Position numbers and translations under genes: made by a program
Source of the DNA: Blautia sp. BIOML-A1
GTDB taxonomy: Bacteria > Bacillota > Clostridia > Lachnospirales > Lachnospiraceae
Reading direction: 5' to 3'
DNA: 64,000 bases
Assembly: GCF_009883055.1 (NCBI RefSeq)
Contig: NZ_WWVR01000011.1
Location: 6,054 to 70,053, forward strand
Notes under the pieces: model-generated
Seen by the model: only the letters and a program-made list of their open reading frames with translations
Told to the model about the DNA's origin: nothing
The model's database searches: none
Shown here: piece after piece, positions 16,725-25,716 of the stretch
How positions within the stretch are numbered: the stretch's first letter is position 1
Layout of the letters: the number at the start of each line of letters is the position of its first letter

Positions 16725-17375
16725 ATGAAGGTTGTAGAAAAATTTACCAGTATTAACGGGGAAGGAACACGTGCGGGAGAACTGGCCGTTTTTGTTCGCT
16801 TTAAAGGATGTAATCTTCGATGCAGTTATTGTGATACCATGTGGGCCAATGAAGCCGATTGTTCTTATGAAGAGGAAACGCCGGAAGAGATTACAAATTA
16901 TGTTCTTGCAGCAGGAATCCGAAATGTGACACTTACAGGTGGAGAACCGTTGCTTCAAAAAGATATCAGGGAGTTAATACATCTTCTCCTACAAGCCGGA
17001 CTGAGAGTTGAAATTGAGACAAATGGTGCAGTAAGGCTGTCTGAGTTTTGTGAGGAACGTCCGATATTTACGATGGATTACAAACTGCCTTCAAGTGGCT
17101 GTGAGGAACATATGATAGCAGAAAATATGGAATTGCTTGAAATAAATGATACTGTAAAATTTGTGTGTGGCAGCCAGGAGGATCTGGTGAAAGCACTGGA
17201 GGTGATTCAGACATATGATCTGACAAGTCGGTGTCATGTTTATTTCAGTCCTGTTTTTGGCTCTATAGAACCGGTACAGATGGTGGAATTTATGCTGGAA
17301 CATCAGTTGAATGATGTGCGGCTGCAGATACAGATGCATAAAGTGATCTGGGACCCCAACGAGCGGGGAGTATAA
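16725..17375 (+). CDS. queE: 7-carboxy-7-deazaguanine synthase QueE (radical SAM)
   Basis: The 216-residue enzyme makes the 7-deazapurine ring of CDG by radical SAM rearrangement. The cluster cysteines are C29, C33 and C36 (GCNLRCSYCD). SINGEG at the N-terminus and LTGGEPLLQ (SAM/GGE motif) are also family-typical. It starts with zero gap after queD and has no strong ribosome site of its own, which indicates coupling. Confidence 0.95.
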   Translation: MKVVEKFTSINGEGTRAGELAVFVRFKGCNLRCSYCDTMWANEADCSYEEETPEEITNYVLAAGIRNVTLTGGEPLLQKDIRELIHLLLQAGLRVEIETNGAVRLSEFCEERPIFTMDYKLPSSGCEEHMIAENMELLEINDTVKFVCGSQEDLVKALEVIQTYDLTSRCHVYFSPVFGSIEPVQMVEFMLEHQLNDVRLQIQMHKVIWDPNERGV

Positions 17376-17396
17376 ATAATTGGTGAGGTGATCAAG

Positions 17397-18080
17397 ATGA
17401 AAGCATTAGTTCTTTTTAGTGGAGGAATTGATTCAACAACAGCGTTAGGACTGGCAATTAAAAAGTATGGGAAAGATCAGGTAACGGCTCTTTCTGTCTC
17501 TTATGGACAGAAACATGATAAGGAAATTAAGGCAGCAACAGCGGTCGCGGAATATTATGGTGTAGAGCATTTGTTCCTGGATTTGAGTAAGATATTTCAA
17601 TATAGCAATTGTTCTCTGCTTCAGCAGTCTACGGAAGAAATTCCCGAGGAGAGTTATGCGGAGCAGATTTCAAAAACAAATGGCGATAAGCCGGTAAGCA
17701 CTTATGTTCCGTTCAGAAATGGGTTATTTCTTTCTTCTGCAGCCAGCATTGCACTGAGCAAGGAATGTGAAGTGATTTATTATGGAGCACACGCAGATGA
17801 TTCTGCCGGGTTTGCCTATCCGGACTGCTCACCGGTATTTAACAATGCTATGAATGAGGCAATCTGGGAAGGTTCCGGACATCAGCTTAAGATAGAAGCA
17901 CCGTTTGTCAATATGTCAAAGGCTGAAGTGGTACGGATTGGATTAGAACTGAAAGTTCCTTATGAATTGACCTGGTCCTGTTATGAAGGTGGAGAGAAAC
18001 CGTGTGGAAAATGTGGAACATGTATTGACCGTGCGGCTGCCTTTCAGGCGAACAATGTGGAAGATCCAGCATTAAGATAG
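17397..18080 (+). CDS. queC: 7-cyano-7-deazaguanine synthase QueC
   Basis: The 227-residue ATP-dependent enzyme converts CDG plus ammonia to preQ0. It has the PP-loop SGGIDSTTAL at its N-terminus, GQKHDKE, the AHADDSAGFAYPDC substrate region and a C-terminal zinc site (CYEGGEKPCGKCGTC). ATG 17397 is chosen because GGTGAGGTG lies 7 bp upstream; an in-frame GTG at 17388 overlaps that site. Confidence 0.95.
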   Translation: MKALVLFSGGIDSTTALGLAIKKYGKDQVTALSVSYGQKHDKEIKAATAVAEYYGVEHLFLDLSKIFQYSNCSLLQQSTEEIPEESYAEQISKTNGDKPVSTYVPFRNGLFLSSAASIALSKECEVIYYGAHADDSAGFAYPDCSPVFNNAMNEAIWEGSGHQLKIEAPFVNMSKAEVVRIGLELKVPYELTWSCYEGGEKPCGKCGTCIDRAAAFQANNVEDPALR

Positions 18081-18095
18081 AAAGGAAAAAGAGTG

Positions 18096-18578
18096 ATGAG
18101 AGAGAAAGAAAACTTAACATTATTAGGAAACCAGCATACGGAATATTGTATGGATTATGATCCGTCTGTATTAGAGGCATTTCAGAATAAACATCCGGGA
18201 AATGATTATTTTGTCAAATTCAACTGTCCGGAATTTACAAGTCTGTGTCCGATTACAGGGCAGCCGGATTTTGCAACAATCATAATTTCTTATGTTCCGG
18301 ATGAACGTCTTGTGGAGAGTAAATCCCTGAAATTGTATCTGTTCTCATTTCGGAACCATGGAGATTTTCATGAAGATGTGATCAATATAATCATGAAAGA
18401 TCTGATCCAGCTTCTTGAGCCTAAATATATTGAAGTCTGGGGAAAATTCCTTCCGCGTGGAGGGTTGTCTATCGATCCATACTGCAATTATGGAAAGCCT
18501 GGCACCAAGTGGGAACAGGTTGCATGGAATCGTATGAGTAATCATGATATGTTTCCGGAGAAGGTTGACAATCGGTAA
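18096..18578 (+). CDS. queF: NADPH-dependent 7-cyano-7-deazaguanine reductase QueF
   Basis: The 160-residue type I (YkvM-like, unimodular) enzyme reduces preQ0 to preQ1. The nucleophilic cysteine lies in [14 protein letters not shown], and the QueF signature [21 protein letters not shown] carries the NADPH-contacting Glu and the Ser/Lys run. ATG 18096 is taken after AAAGGAAAAAGAG; an adjacent GTG at 18093 is less likely. It is the last gene of the operon, which therefore encodes the complete GTP-derived branch except FolE. Confidence 0.95.
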   Translation: MREKENLTLLGNQHTEYCMDYDPSVLEAFQNKHPGNDYFVKFNCPEFTSLCPITGQPDFATIIISYVPDERLVESKSLKLYLFSFRNHGDFHEDVINIIMKDLIQLLEPKYIEVWGKFLPRGGLSIDPYCNYGKPGTKWEQVAWNRMSNHDMFPEKVDNR

Positions 18579-18616
18579 TATATTCATAAATAAGAATGAT
18601 AATAATTCTAAAAATA

Positions 18617-18666
18617 ATCACCTTCAGGATATAATAAAACAAATTATAGCCTGAAGGTGATTTTTA
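18617..18666 (+). terminator. Terminator of the queDECF operon
   Basis: ATCACCTTCAGG pairs perfectly with CCTGAAGGTGAT (12 bp, 21-nt loop) and is followed by TTTTA. Confidence 0.9.
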
Positions 18667-18751
18667 TGGCAAAATACAAAAAGAAACCGGAGAATTAAAA
18701 ATATGGATTTTCTGTAAAAATTGAGGAAATTTTTACATAGGACAAGACAAA

Positions 18752-19669
18752 ATGAAAGCGAGAAATATGATGAAAAAGCAAGCGTATTACCATCTGCCGG
18801 GATTATTTGAGTTTTATGAATTATATCGAATCTTTCTGCCTTTGTTTCGGGAGCACAGAGAGTATTTTTATGACTGGTGCGAAATTGGTTCAATATACGG
18901 AGCTCCATCAGACTGTATATGGGGTGGCGGTCGAACTTCCTTAGGAGAGGCGGATCCACAGAAAGTACTGGCACTGATGCAGGAATATAAGATATCAGCC
19001 CGGCTGACATTCAGTAATTCACTTCTTCGAGAAGAACACTTACAGGATCAAAAATGTAATGCACTTTGTGCATTATTCGAAGAAAATAAGGGAGTGCAAA
19101 ATGGAGTGATCATTCATTCAGATCTACTGCTGGATTATCTGCAAAAAAAGTATCCGGGACTCTATCTGGTTTCTTCGACCACAAAGGTGCTGACGAATTT
19201 CAGAGAATTTCTGGAGGAAACAGACAGAGAAGAATTCTGTTATGTAGTGCCGGATTTTCGTCTCAACAAAAGATTTGAACAATTAAATCAGATGAATGCA
19301 CAGCAAAAAGCAAAGGTGGAATTCTTGTGTAACGAATGCTGCTGGTTTGGCTGTAAAGACAGAAAAGTCTGTTATGAAACAGTCAGCCGAAAAAATCTGG
19401 GAGAAGATTGCAAGGAGCATATCTGTACTGCACCTGGGGCGGAGGATGGATATCTTTTTTCAAAGGCAATGACAAATCCGGGATTTATCAGTGTGAAAGA
19501 TATTAAAGATGTTTATCTGCCGATGGGATTTTCTAATTTCAAGATTGAAGGACGGGGGTTGGGAAGTGCGCTGATCCTGGAATTTCTGTTGTATTATATG
19601 ACTCGGCCGGAGTATCAGATCAATGTCAGGGAAAAGATATATCTGGACAATATGCTGGATCTTTTATAA
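18752..19669 (+). CDS. Cysteine-rich U32 peptidase-like protein of unknown function
   Basis: The 305-residue soluble protein has a barrel-like alternation (SIYGAPSDCIWGGGRTSLG, YKISARLTFSNSLL, LYLVSSTTKVL, YVVPDFRLNKRF) and a cysteine cluster CNECCWFGCKDRKVCY plus CKEHIC that could hold an Fe-S cluster or zinc. It also contains FKIEGRGLG, which resembles the LKIEGR motif of U32 peptidase/RNA-hydroxylation proteins. That resemblance is the only basis for the family call. ATG 18752 lacks a good ribosome site; ATG 18767 is an alternative. It is monocistronic and follows the que terminator. Confidence 0.55.
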   Translation: MKARNMMKKQAYYHLPGLFEFYELYRIFLPLFREHREYFYDWCEIGSIYGAPSDCIWGGGRTSLGEADPQKVLALMQEYKISARLTFSNSLLREEHLQDQKCNALCALFEENKGVQNGVIIHSDLLLDYLQKKYPGLYLVSSTTKVLTNFREFLEETDREEFCYVVPDFRLNKRFEQLNQMNAQQKAKVEFLCNECCWFGCKDRKVCYETVSRKNLGEDCKEHICTAPGAEDGYLFSKAMTNPGFISVKDIKDVYLPMGFSNFKIEGRGLGSALILEFLLYYMTRPEYQINVREKIYLDNMLDLL

Positions 19670-19677
19670 TATATTTA

Positions 19678-19717
19678 TAACTATTCGGTACCTTCACAGT
19701 GATTACTGAATAGTTAC
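19678..19717 (-). repeat. Dispersed TIR hairpin element (short form, reverse orientation)
   Basis: The minus strand reads GTAACTATTCAGTA...GGTACCGAATAGTTAT, a short member of the family described at 23773-23940. Confidence 0.7.
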
Positions 19718-19751
19718 ACATATTCATTGCATTAACAAAGGAGAGACCGAT

Positions 19752-20687
19752 ATGAAGATTGTATTTCTGGATGCAAAAACAATTGGAGAGGATATTGATT
19801 TATCTGCATATGATGCTCTCGGAGAAGTAGTAAAATATGGATTTTCTACTCCGGAAGAGGTTTTAGAGCGAGTAAAAGATGCAGATGTCCTGGTTATCAA
19901 TAAAATCGAAATTAATGAAAGAACGATTGGAACCGCTCAAAATTTAAAACTGGTATGCGTGACAGCTACAGGAACAAATAATCTGGATAAAGAATATCTG
20001 GAGAAACGTGGAATCGCATGGAGAAATGTAGCAGGATATTCAACAGAGTCAGTCGCACAGCATACATTTGCGTTACTATTTTATCTGTTAGAGAAAATGC
20101 GTTATTATGATGAATATGTAAAAGACGAAAAATATGTAAATGATACGGTATTTACTCATTTTGCAGAGCACTTTAATGAGATTAGCGGAAAGACGTGGGG
20201 AATTATCGGACTTGGAACTATAGGAAGACGAGTTGCTGATATTGCGAAAGCGTTTGGTGCACGTGTGATTTATTACTCTGCTTCGGGAAGAGCAGCGCAG
20301 GAAGGATATGAGCAGGTCGATTTTGAGACGTTACTTTCCACATCGGATATTGTATCTGTGCATGCTCCATTAAATGAATATACAAAAAACTTAATGAATC
20401 AGGAAGCATTTGCAAAAATGAAAAAGACAGCAATTTTCCTGAATCTTGGACGTGGACCGATTGTAGTAGAACAGGATTTATATGAAGCATTAAAAACAGG
20501 AGAGATTGCGGCAGCCGGTCTTGATGTGTTATGTGAGGAACCGATGAGTGAAACCAATCCTCTTGTAAAAATAAAAGACAGCAAAAAGCTTATCATTACC
20601 CCACATATTGCATGGGCAAGTGTGGAAGCAAGAAACCGACTGATGCAGATTATCGTAGGACAGATCAGAGAATTTTTTGGTATGTAA
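19752..20687 (+). CDS. D-2-hydroxyacid dehydrogenase (NAD-dependent)
   Basis: The 311-residue two-domain dehydrogenase has the nucleotide-binding motif TWGIIGLGTIGRRVADIAKAFGARV and the catalytic Arg/Glu/His blocks (SVHAPLNEYTKNLMN, FLNLGRGPIVVEQDL, GLDVLCEEP, ITPHIAWAS). Its closest well-known relatives are hydroxypyruvate/glycerate dehydrogenases. It interconverts a 2-keto acid and a D-2-hydroxy acid with NAD(P)H; the substrate cannot be fixed from sequence. AAAGGAGAGACCGAT precedes ATG 19752. Confidence 0.92.
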   Translation: MKIVFLDAKTIGEDIDLSAYDALGEVVKYGFSTPEEVLERVKDADVLVINKIEINERTIGTAQNLKLVCVTATGTNNLDKEYLEKRGIAWRNVAGYSTESVAQHTFALLFYLLEKMRYYDEYVKDEKYVNDTVFTHFAEHFNEISGKTWGIIGLGTIGRRVADIAKAFGARVIYYSASGRAAQEGYEQVDFETLLSTSDIVSVHAPLNEYTKNLMNQEAFAKMKKTAIFLNLGRGPIVVEQDLYEALKTGEIAAAGLDVLCEEPMSETNPLVKIKDSKKLIITPHIAWASVEARNRLMQIIVGQIREFFGM

Positions 20688-20897
20688 GATGAGATACTTT
20701 TGCCAGATCAGCAAAAAATTAAGTTCCATTATATTATTTCTCAAAATCAGAGGATTGGATGTTCATAATTCCCTATATAAGACGTTTATTTTGAATGATA
20801 ATTCATCTATACTGGCACTATCAAGAAGATAGACGAGGTAATTAGATAAATGCAACACAGAGAATGTTATGCAGCTAAAAGGCAGAAGGAGTAGACG

Positions 20898-21113
20898 ATG
20901 TTATCATTATTATTTGCATTTTGTATGATTTGGTTTATTGGGAAATTTCTTATATTTGGCGTGAAGGCATCCTGGGGAATTATGAAATTGCTTTGTACAG
21001 TAGTATTCTTTCCGGTGATTCTTATAGGACTGGTTGTTGGAGGACTGCTGTATATTGCTTTTCCATTGTTGATCGTAGTAGGAATCATAGCACTGGTAGC
21101 ATCACGTTCATAG
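20898..21113 (+). CDS. Small hydrophobic membrane protein
   Basis: The 71-residue protein is almost entirely hydrophobic, with two or three predicted TM segments (LLFAFCMIWFIGKFLIFG, LLCTVVFFPVILIGLVVGG, IAFPLLIVVGIIALVA). AGAAGGAGTAGACG precedes ATG 20898. No family is recognised. It is flanked downstream by a dispersed TIR element. It could be a small stress or regulatory membrane peptide, but nothing in the sequence shows which. Confidence 0.65.
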   Translation: MLSLLFAFCMIWFIGKFLIFGVKASWGIMKLLCTVVFFPVILIGLVVGGLLYIAFPLLIVVGIIALVASRS

Positions 21114-21119
21114 TATTCA

Positions 21120-21188
21120 GTAACTATTCAGAAGGGAGTATTCCGCGAGGCATTCTAACTCGTAACTGTGAGGGTACTGAACAGTTAC
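21120..21188 (+). repeat. Dispersed TIR hairpin element (69-bp form)
   Basis: It runs from GTAACTATTCA to TGAACAGTTAC with the internal hairpin GTAACTGT-gagggtactga-ACAGTTAC. It belongs to the same family as 23773-23940. Confidence 0.85.
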
Positions 21189-21228
21189 AGTATTCTAAAA
21201 ATCAGACATAATGAATTGCGCATAGATA

Positions 21229-21274
21229 AATGAAAGGCAGTGAACCAAGAATCGGTTCACTGTCTTTCATTTTA
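21229..21274. terminator. Bidirectional terminator
   Basis: ATGAAAG-GCAGTGAACC pairs with GGTTCACTG-TCTTTCAT and is followed by TTT (with AAAT on the opposite side). It serves the convergent units on both sides. Confidence 0.8.
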
Positions 21275-21280
21275 TGTAGA

Positions 21281-21796
21281 TTATCTTAATTTGTCTTTTT
21301 CTCTGTGCAGAAGTTCGAGGTTCAGTTTCTGCTCGCTGGCAGTCTTATCGACCCAGAGATTCAGGGAATCTATTGCCAGTGAGATTTCATTCAGTTTTTT
21401 ACTGATATATGCAAAATCTTTCATCTCATCATCACTGATCTTACCATCACGGGCAATCTGAATCAAGCGTCCTGTCAGAGGATTAATCTCGTTCAGACTG
21501 GCAATTGTTTCCAGAATAATATTTGACAGATCAGTTACTTTCACTTCCGGAACATAACGATGACCGATTTCACATTTGTGAGAACAATAATAATTGCAGA
21601 GATCTGGTCTTTTGTAGGCATCGGCCATCTGGATGATATCATAAGGGGTAGGATCCTGCAGTTCATATTCGAATTTCTCGAGTCTGGAATCGGAAACGGC
21701 TTCCATCTTATCACATGCTTCTGATCTGGTGAGACCTGCTTCTTCGCGGCAAATCTGATAAATTGTTTTGTTTTTTCGGGTCGATTGTTTCCCCAT
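21281..21796 (-). CDS. XRE-type helix-turn-helix protein
   Basis: The 171-residue protein has an N-terminal lambda-repressor-like HTH (residues ~8-65: TIYQICREEAGLTRSEACDKM ... YDIIQMADAYKRPDL). A short CNYYCSHKCEIGH cysteine/histidine motif follows, and then a C-terminal helical half (LSNIILETIASLNEI, DDEMKDFAYISKKLNEI). It reads as a DNA-binding regulator with a possible metal site. The start at 21796 is chosen because GCAGGAGG lies upstream on the minus strand; 21850 is an unsupported longer start. Its target is unknown. A perfect parS site lies about 120 bp upstream. Confidence 0.8.
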   Translation of the reverse strand: MGKQSTRKNKTIYQICREEAGLTRSEACDKMEAVSDSRLEKFEYELQDPTPYDIIQMADAYKRPDLCNYYCSHKCEIGHRYVPEVKVTDLSNIILETIASLNEINPLTGRLIQIARDGKISDDEMKDFAYISKKLNEISLAIDSLNLWVDKTASEQKLNLELLHREKDKLR

Positions 21797-21914
21797 GAGA
21801 GAATAACCTCCTGCATAGTAAAAAATATGAGAATTATCTGGCTTTACCAAGTATAATCTATTATACTGGAAACATCAGAAAACAACAAGAGTCTGACAGA
21901 GATGTCTATAGAAT

Positions 21915-21930
21915 TGTTTCACGTGAAACA
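21915..21930. promoter_or_regulatory. parS site 1
   Basis: A perfect match to the 16-bp palindromic ParB/Spo0J centromere TGTTTCACGTGAAACA lies in an intergenic region. Confidence 0.93.
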
Positions 21931-21993
21931 TATCTGACAAAACAAACTTCTTAAAGAGTCAGGAAGACAGAAGTGATTCTGAGAAGAATATCT

Positions 21994-22012
21994 GTTACCT
22001 GTGAACAGTTAC
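21994..22012 (-). repeat. Dispersed TIR element end fragment
   Basis: GTTACCTGTGAACAGTTAC is the reverse complement of the left arm GTAACTGTTCACAGGTAAC of the dispersed family. Confidence 0.6.
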
Positions 22013-22107
22013 GAATATATCAGCTTACGCTGACCAGTATCCCGCACCAAGTCTCATATGTGTTCAACTTGAATCTGGATTCAGCAGAAAAGGATAGAGG
22101 TTATAAA

Positions 22108-23127
22108 ATGACATTTGATTTTGATAAAGAATTTCAGAATATGATGCAGAAGCACAGTTTAAACACAGTGATCCTTCTGGGTCATCTGAATCCTGACGGT
22201 GATGCGGCCGGCTCAGTGATGGGCCTGGCACATTATATAAAAGTAAATTATCCGCAATACAGAGTAATTCCGTATCTGGCGGATACTCTGGACAAAGGTC
22301 CGAAGAAACAAGTGAAGGCAGACAGAGTATTTGATCCTTTGACAAAGCCGGATATCACAGATGAGAGATACGCAGTTATCGTATGTGATACCGCAGTTTT
22401 ATCTCGGCTGATTGGAAAAGAATACTATGAATGCGCAGAGACTTCTATGGTGATTGATCATCATGCTTCTAATGAAGGATATGGAGATATAAATTATACA
22501 AAGATATCGGAGGCCTGTGCAGAGAATGTGTATTATATTCTTGACCAGGCGAAGCTTAAGAAAACGATGATTTCAGAGATGAAACCAACAGCAGCTGATT
22601 ATATTTACATGGGCATTCTTCATGATACGGGATGTCTTTCCAGAGCAAAGATGAGTACGATGCAGGCAGTGACCGGATTATTGAAACTGGGAGTAGAGCA
22701 TAGTTATGTGATGCAGACGATGCACAATGACACTCTGGAAAGCTTGCGGACAAGAGCTGGATTGCTTGAGCGGGCGGAACGTCTGCTAGATGGAAAGATA
22801 GCCTGTGTATGTGTCAGTCGTGCAGAGAGTGAAGCAGAAGGAATCGGCTACGAGGATATTCATCCAATCAGTGGAATTCTCAGAGACTGCGAAGACATAG
22901 AACTTGGATTTACAATGTATGAGGAAGAGGAGAACCGTTGGCGTTGCTCATTCAGATCTGACGGAAAGTGGATTAATGTTAATGAACTTCTGAAGAAATT
23001 CGGTGGTGGTGGACATGCCGCGGCGGCTGGAGTTCGCAAGCGGACAAATAACATGGAAAAATTCAGACAGGATATATTGGAAGAGATCATCGTGATGCGA
23101 AAAAGTATAGAGAAAGAACGGACATAA
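22108..23127 (+). CDS. nrnA: DHH-family phosphoesterase (NrnA-like nanoRNase/pAp phosphatase)
   Basis: The 339-residue protein has a DHH domain (GHLNPDGDAAGS at ~30-41, VCDTAVLSRL, VIDHHASNEG with the DHH triad, HDTGCLSR) and a C-terminal DHHA1 domain with GGGGHAAAAGV. The family degrades 2-5 nt RNAs and dephosphorylates pAp, using Mn2+. ATG 22108 is chosen because AGAGG lies 9 bp upstream and the length fits the family; the in-frame extension to 21973 runs through a repeat fragment. Confidence 0.9.
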   Translation: MTFDFDKEFQNMMQKHSLNTVILLGHLNPDGDAAGSVMGLAHYIKVNYPQYRVIPYLADTLDKGPKKQVKADRVFDPLTKPDITDERYAVIVCDTAVLSRLIGKEYYECAETSMVIDHHASNEGYGDINYTKISEACAENVYYILDQAKLKKTMISEMKPTAADYIYMGILHDTGCLSRAKMSTMQAVTGLLKLGVEHSYVMQTMHNDTLESLRTRAGLLERAERLLDGKIACVCVSRAESEAEGIGYEDIHPISGILRDCEDIELGFTMYEEEENRWRCSFRSDGKWINVNELLKKFGGGGHAAAAGVRKRTNNMEKFRQDILEEIIVMRKSIEKERT

Positions 23128-23173
23128 ACACAGGAGTTACCTGTTATCAGAAATCAGAGGAAGAATAAAACAA

Positions 23174-23770
23174 ATGAATCAGAATGAGACACAATGGGAT
23201 AAACTACTGAAAATAAAGACAAGCGGCCGGGATGATTCACACTCAGATCAATATCGGTATCCGTATGAACCAACATCTTACATGGTATTGGAACGACTGG
23301 CAAATAGTGGACTGATCAGGAAAAATAATACCCTGTTGGATTATGGAACTGGAAAAGGGAGGGTGTGTTTCTATCTTTCTTATCAGACCAGATGCAGAGC
23401 AATTGGTATAGAGTATGATGAGGCTATCTATCAGAAAGCAATAGCAAATAAGGAAACAGCAGTAGCTGGGAATCGGTCTTCATTTATTTTATGTGGAGCA
23501 GAAAACTATGAAGTTCCTGTGGATGTGGATCGGTGTTATTTCTTCAATCCGTTTTCTGTGGAGATTTTTCACACAGTCCTTGCGAAATTGTATGAATCAT
23601 ATTATGAAAAACCAAGAGAACTACTGCTGTTTTTTTACTATCCTTCAGAAGATTATATAAGCAGTCTGATGACGCAGGAGCAATTGATGTTTTATGATGA
23701 GATAGATACATCAGATTTGTTCTCGGGTGATGATAACAGAGAGCGAATTATGATTTTTAAAGTAATCTGA
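23174..23770 (+). CDS. Class I SAM-dependent methyltransferase
   Basis: This 198-residue Rossmann-fold methyltransferase has motif I LLDYGTGKGRVCFYLS, motif II acidic residue in IGIEYDEAIYQKA, and FFNPFS at the motif IV position. An NPF/NPP-type motif IV usually goes with N-methylation of bases or amines, though this is not decisive. It lies 46 bp after nrnA in the same direction, so co-transcription is likely. The substrate is unknown. Confidence 0.82.
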   Translation: MNQNETQWDKLLKIKTSGRDDSHSDQYRYPYEPTSYMVLERLANSGLIRKNNTLLDYGTGKGRVCFYLSYQTRCRAIGIEYDEAIYQKAIANKETAVAGNRSSFILCGAENYEVPVDVDRCYFFNPFSVEIFHTVLAKLYESYYEKPRELLLFFYYPSEDYISSLMTQEQLMFYDEIDTSDLFSGDDNRERIMIFKVI

Positions 23771-23772
23771 AA

Positions 23773-23940
23773 GTAACTGTTCACAGGTAATATTCTGTGA
23801 GGTGTTTTGCCGTGAATATGGCAAAATCCCTGGTTGTATTTATTTTCGAAAAACAAAGGTGTGTATGTTATACTGAATGTATATTTACCATGATTTGAAA
23901 TGCATTTTGGCTCATAACTGTAAGGGTACTGAACAGTTAT
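23773..23940 (+). repeat. Dispersed TIR element, longest copy (168 bp)
   Basis: The left arm is GTAACTGTTCACAGGTAATATTC then GAGGTGTTTTGCC with an inner TTTTGCC...GGCAAAA hairpin. The right arm is TGCATTTTGGCTC then ATAACTGT-AAGGGTACTGA-ACAGTTAT. The outer ends form an 11-bp terminal inverted repeat (GTAACTGTTCA / TGAACAGTTAT). It encodes no protein, so it is a MITE-like or REP-like element. Confidence 0.8.
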
Positions 23941-23970
23941 GAGTGAGTAAAGATGAACAGGAGGCGTTCC

Positions 23971-24312
23971 ATGAGTAAAAAAATCGAAAAAATGAGATGG
24001 GCGGCAGAGGACAAAATTTATCGCAGAGATGAATGGATCAGACAGGACAATGAAGAACTTCTTATGTTGGAGAAAAAACTGAATGATCTGGACTTGTCCG
24101 AAAGGGATCGGAAGGTTGTGGATGATTATGCAGCATGCATGGAATCTAAACAGGATCGAATGGGATATCTTTTATATGAGGCAGGAATGAAGGATGCAAA
24201 GAGAAGAATACGAATTCGCAAAATGATCGGTAGGCTCTCAATTGCGGCTGTAGCGGCCACAATTCTGGTGTTCTGGCATGAGAAAATCTTAAACCAAGTC
24301 AGGCACAGGTAA
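23971..24312 (+). CDS. Coiled-coil protein with C-terminal membrane anchor
   Basis: The 113-residue protein is highly charged and helical (SKKIEKMRWAAEDKIYRRDEW, EELLMLEKKLNDLDLSERDRK) with one predicted TM near the C-terminus (LSIAAVAATILVFWHEKIL) and a basic end. ATG 23971 is chosen because AGGAGG lies 7 bp upstream; an ATG at 23953 is upstream of that site. No family is recognised. It is a possible tail-anchored cytoplasmic protein. Confidence 0.65.
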   Translation: MSKKIEKMRWAAEDKIYRRDEWIRQDNEELLMLEKKLNDLDLSERDRKVVDDYAACMESKQDRMGYLLYEAGMKDAKRRIRIRKMIGRLSIAAVAATILVFWHEKILNQVRHR

Positions 24313-24361
24313 GAATCAGTATATGATTCGAAACTGCATAAGCGAATATATAGGTCTGATA

Positions 24362-24412
24362 AAAAAAGCGGAATCACTTTAGTCAACGTCACTAAAGTGA
24401 TTCCACTTTTTT
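24362..24412. terminator. Bidirectional terminator between 23971-24312 and metY
   Basis: GGAATCACTTTAGT pairs with ACTAAAGTGATTCC (14 bp), with A and T tracts on the two sides. Confidence 0.9.
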
Positions 24413-24435
24413 GATTAAAATCATGCTCAGAAAAA

Positions 24436-25716
24436 TCAGATTGCGTCCAGTGCCTGTGCAATGTCGGCAATTAAATCGTTTTTGTCTTCGAGTCCGCAGG
24501 AAATGCGAATCAGTCCGGCAGGAACTCCGGCAGCAGCGAGCTGCTCATCATTCATCTGTCTGTGTGTGGAAGTAGCCGGATTCAGACAACATGTTTTTGC
24601 ATCGGCAACGTGGGTTTCGATTGCAGCAAGCTTAAGGTTCTTCATAAATTTCTCCGCAGCAGCACGTCCGCCCTTTAATTCGAAGGATACAACACCGCAT
24701 CCACCGGAAGGGAGGTATTTCTTCGCGGTTTCATAGTATTTGTTGGAAGGAAGTGTAGGATAATTTACGAATTCTACTTTATCATGCTGTTCCAGAAATT
24801 CAGCAACAGCCTGTCCGTTTTCTACGTGTCTTGGCATACGTACGTGAAGAGATTCCAGACCAAGATTCAGGATAAATGCACTCTGTGGTGACTGTGCACA
24901 GCCGAGATCTCTCATCAGCTGGGAAGTACATTTGGTGATAAAAGCACCTTCTTTGCCAAATTTCTCGGCATATGTAACCCCATGATAAGAATCATCCGGA
25001 GTGCAGAGTCCTGGGAATTTTTCAGCATGTGCCATCCAGTCGAATTTACCTCCGTCAATGATCGCACCGCCAAGAGCAGCACCATGTCCATCCATATATT
25101 TTGTGGTTGAATGTGTGACAATATCAGCACCCCATTCAATTGGACGTAAATTGATCGGGGTTGGGAATGTGTTGTCTACAATAAGAGGTACTCCGTGAGC
25201 ATGAGCAGCTTTTGCAAATTTTTCTATATCTAAGACAGTAAGAGCCGGGTTCGCGATAGATTCACCAAATACGGCTTTTGTATTATCCTTGAATGCAGCA
25301 TTTAATTCTTCGTCCGTACAGTCTGGATTAACAAAAGTTACATCCACACCCATTTTTTTCATGGTAACAGCAATTAAATTATAGGTTCCGCCATAGATGG
25401 AGGAAGAGGAAACAATGTGGCTTCCTGCCTCGCAGATATTGAACAGAGCAAAGAAGTTTGCTGCCTGTCCGGAAGATGTCAGCATTCCAGAGGCTCCACC
25501 TTCCAGAGCTGTGATTTTGGCTGCAACATAATCATTGGTCGGGTTCTGAAGTCTTGAATAGAAATAACCGCTTGCCTCCAGATCAAAGAGTTTGCCCATA
25601 TCTTCACTGGTATCATATTTATAGGTGGTTGACTGATAAATAGGAATCTGTCTCGGTTCTCCGTTTCCTGGTGTGTAGCCTGCCTGTACACATTTCGTGT
25701 TAATAGAATAGTCCAT
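24436..25716 (-). CDS. metY: O-acetylhomoserine sulfhydrylase/aminocarboxypropyltransferase MetY
   Basis: The 426-residue PLP enzyme of the Cys/Met metabolism family makes homocysteine from O-acetylhomoserine and sulfide. Motifs are TKCVQAGYTPG, YSRLQNPTNDYVAAKITALEGG, SSSIYGGTYNL, PLIVDNTFPTP and the Schiff-base lysine in HSTTKYMDGHG; the C-terminus carries IRISCGLED. CAGGAACACAAATT precedes the minus-strand ATG at 25716. No SAM riboswitch or T-box is visible in the upstream 120 bp. A short TIR-element fragment lies at about 25766-25780. Confidence 0.93.
   Translation of the reverse strand: MDYSINTKCVQAGYTPGNGEPRQIPIYQSTTYKYDTSEDMGKLFDLEASGYFYSRLQNPTNDYVAAKITALEGGASGMLTSSGQAANFFALFNICEAGSHIVSSSSIYGGTYNLIAVTMKKMGVDVTFVNPDCTDEELNAAFKDNTKAVFGESIANPALTVLDIEKFAKAAHAHGVPLIVDNTFPTPINLRPIEWGADIVTHSTTKYMDGHGAALGGAIIDGGKFDWMAHAEKFPGLCTPDDSYHGVTYAEKFGKEGAFITKCTSQLMRDLGCAQSPQSAFILNLGLESLHVRMPRHVENGQAVAEFLEQHDKVEFVNYPTLPSNKYYETAKKYLPSGGCGVVSFELKGGRAAAEKFMKNLKLAAIETHVADAKTCCLNPATSTHRQMNDEQLAAAGVPAGLIRISCGLEDKNDLIADIAQALDAI

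Noticed and set aside
18666..18698. Ten-codon frame MAKYKKKPEN after the que terminator
   Set aside because: It is too short to support, and its start overlaps the terminator T-tract.
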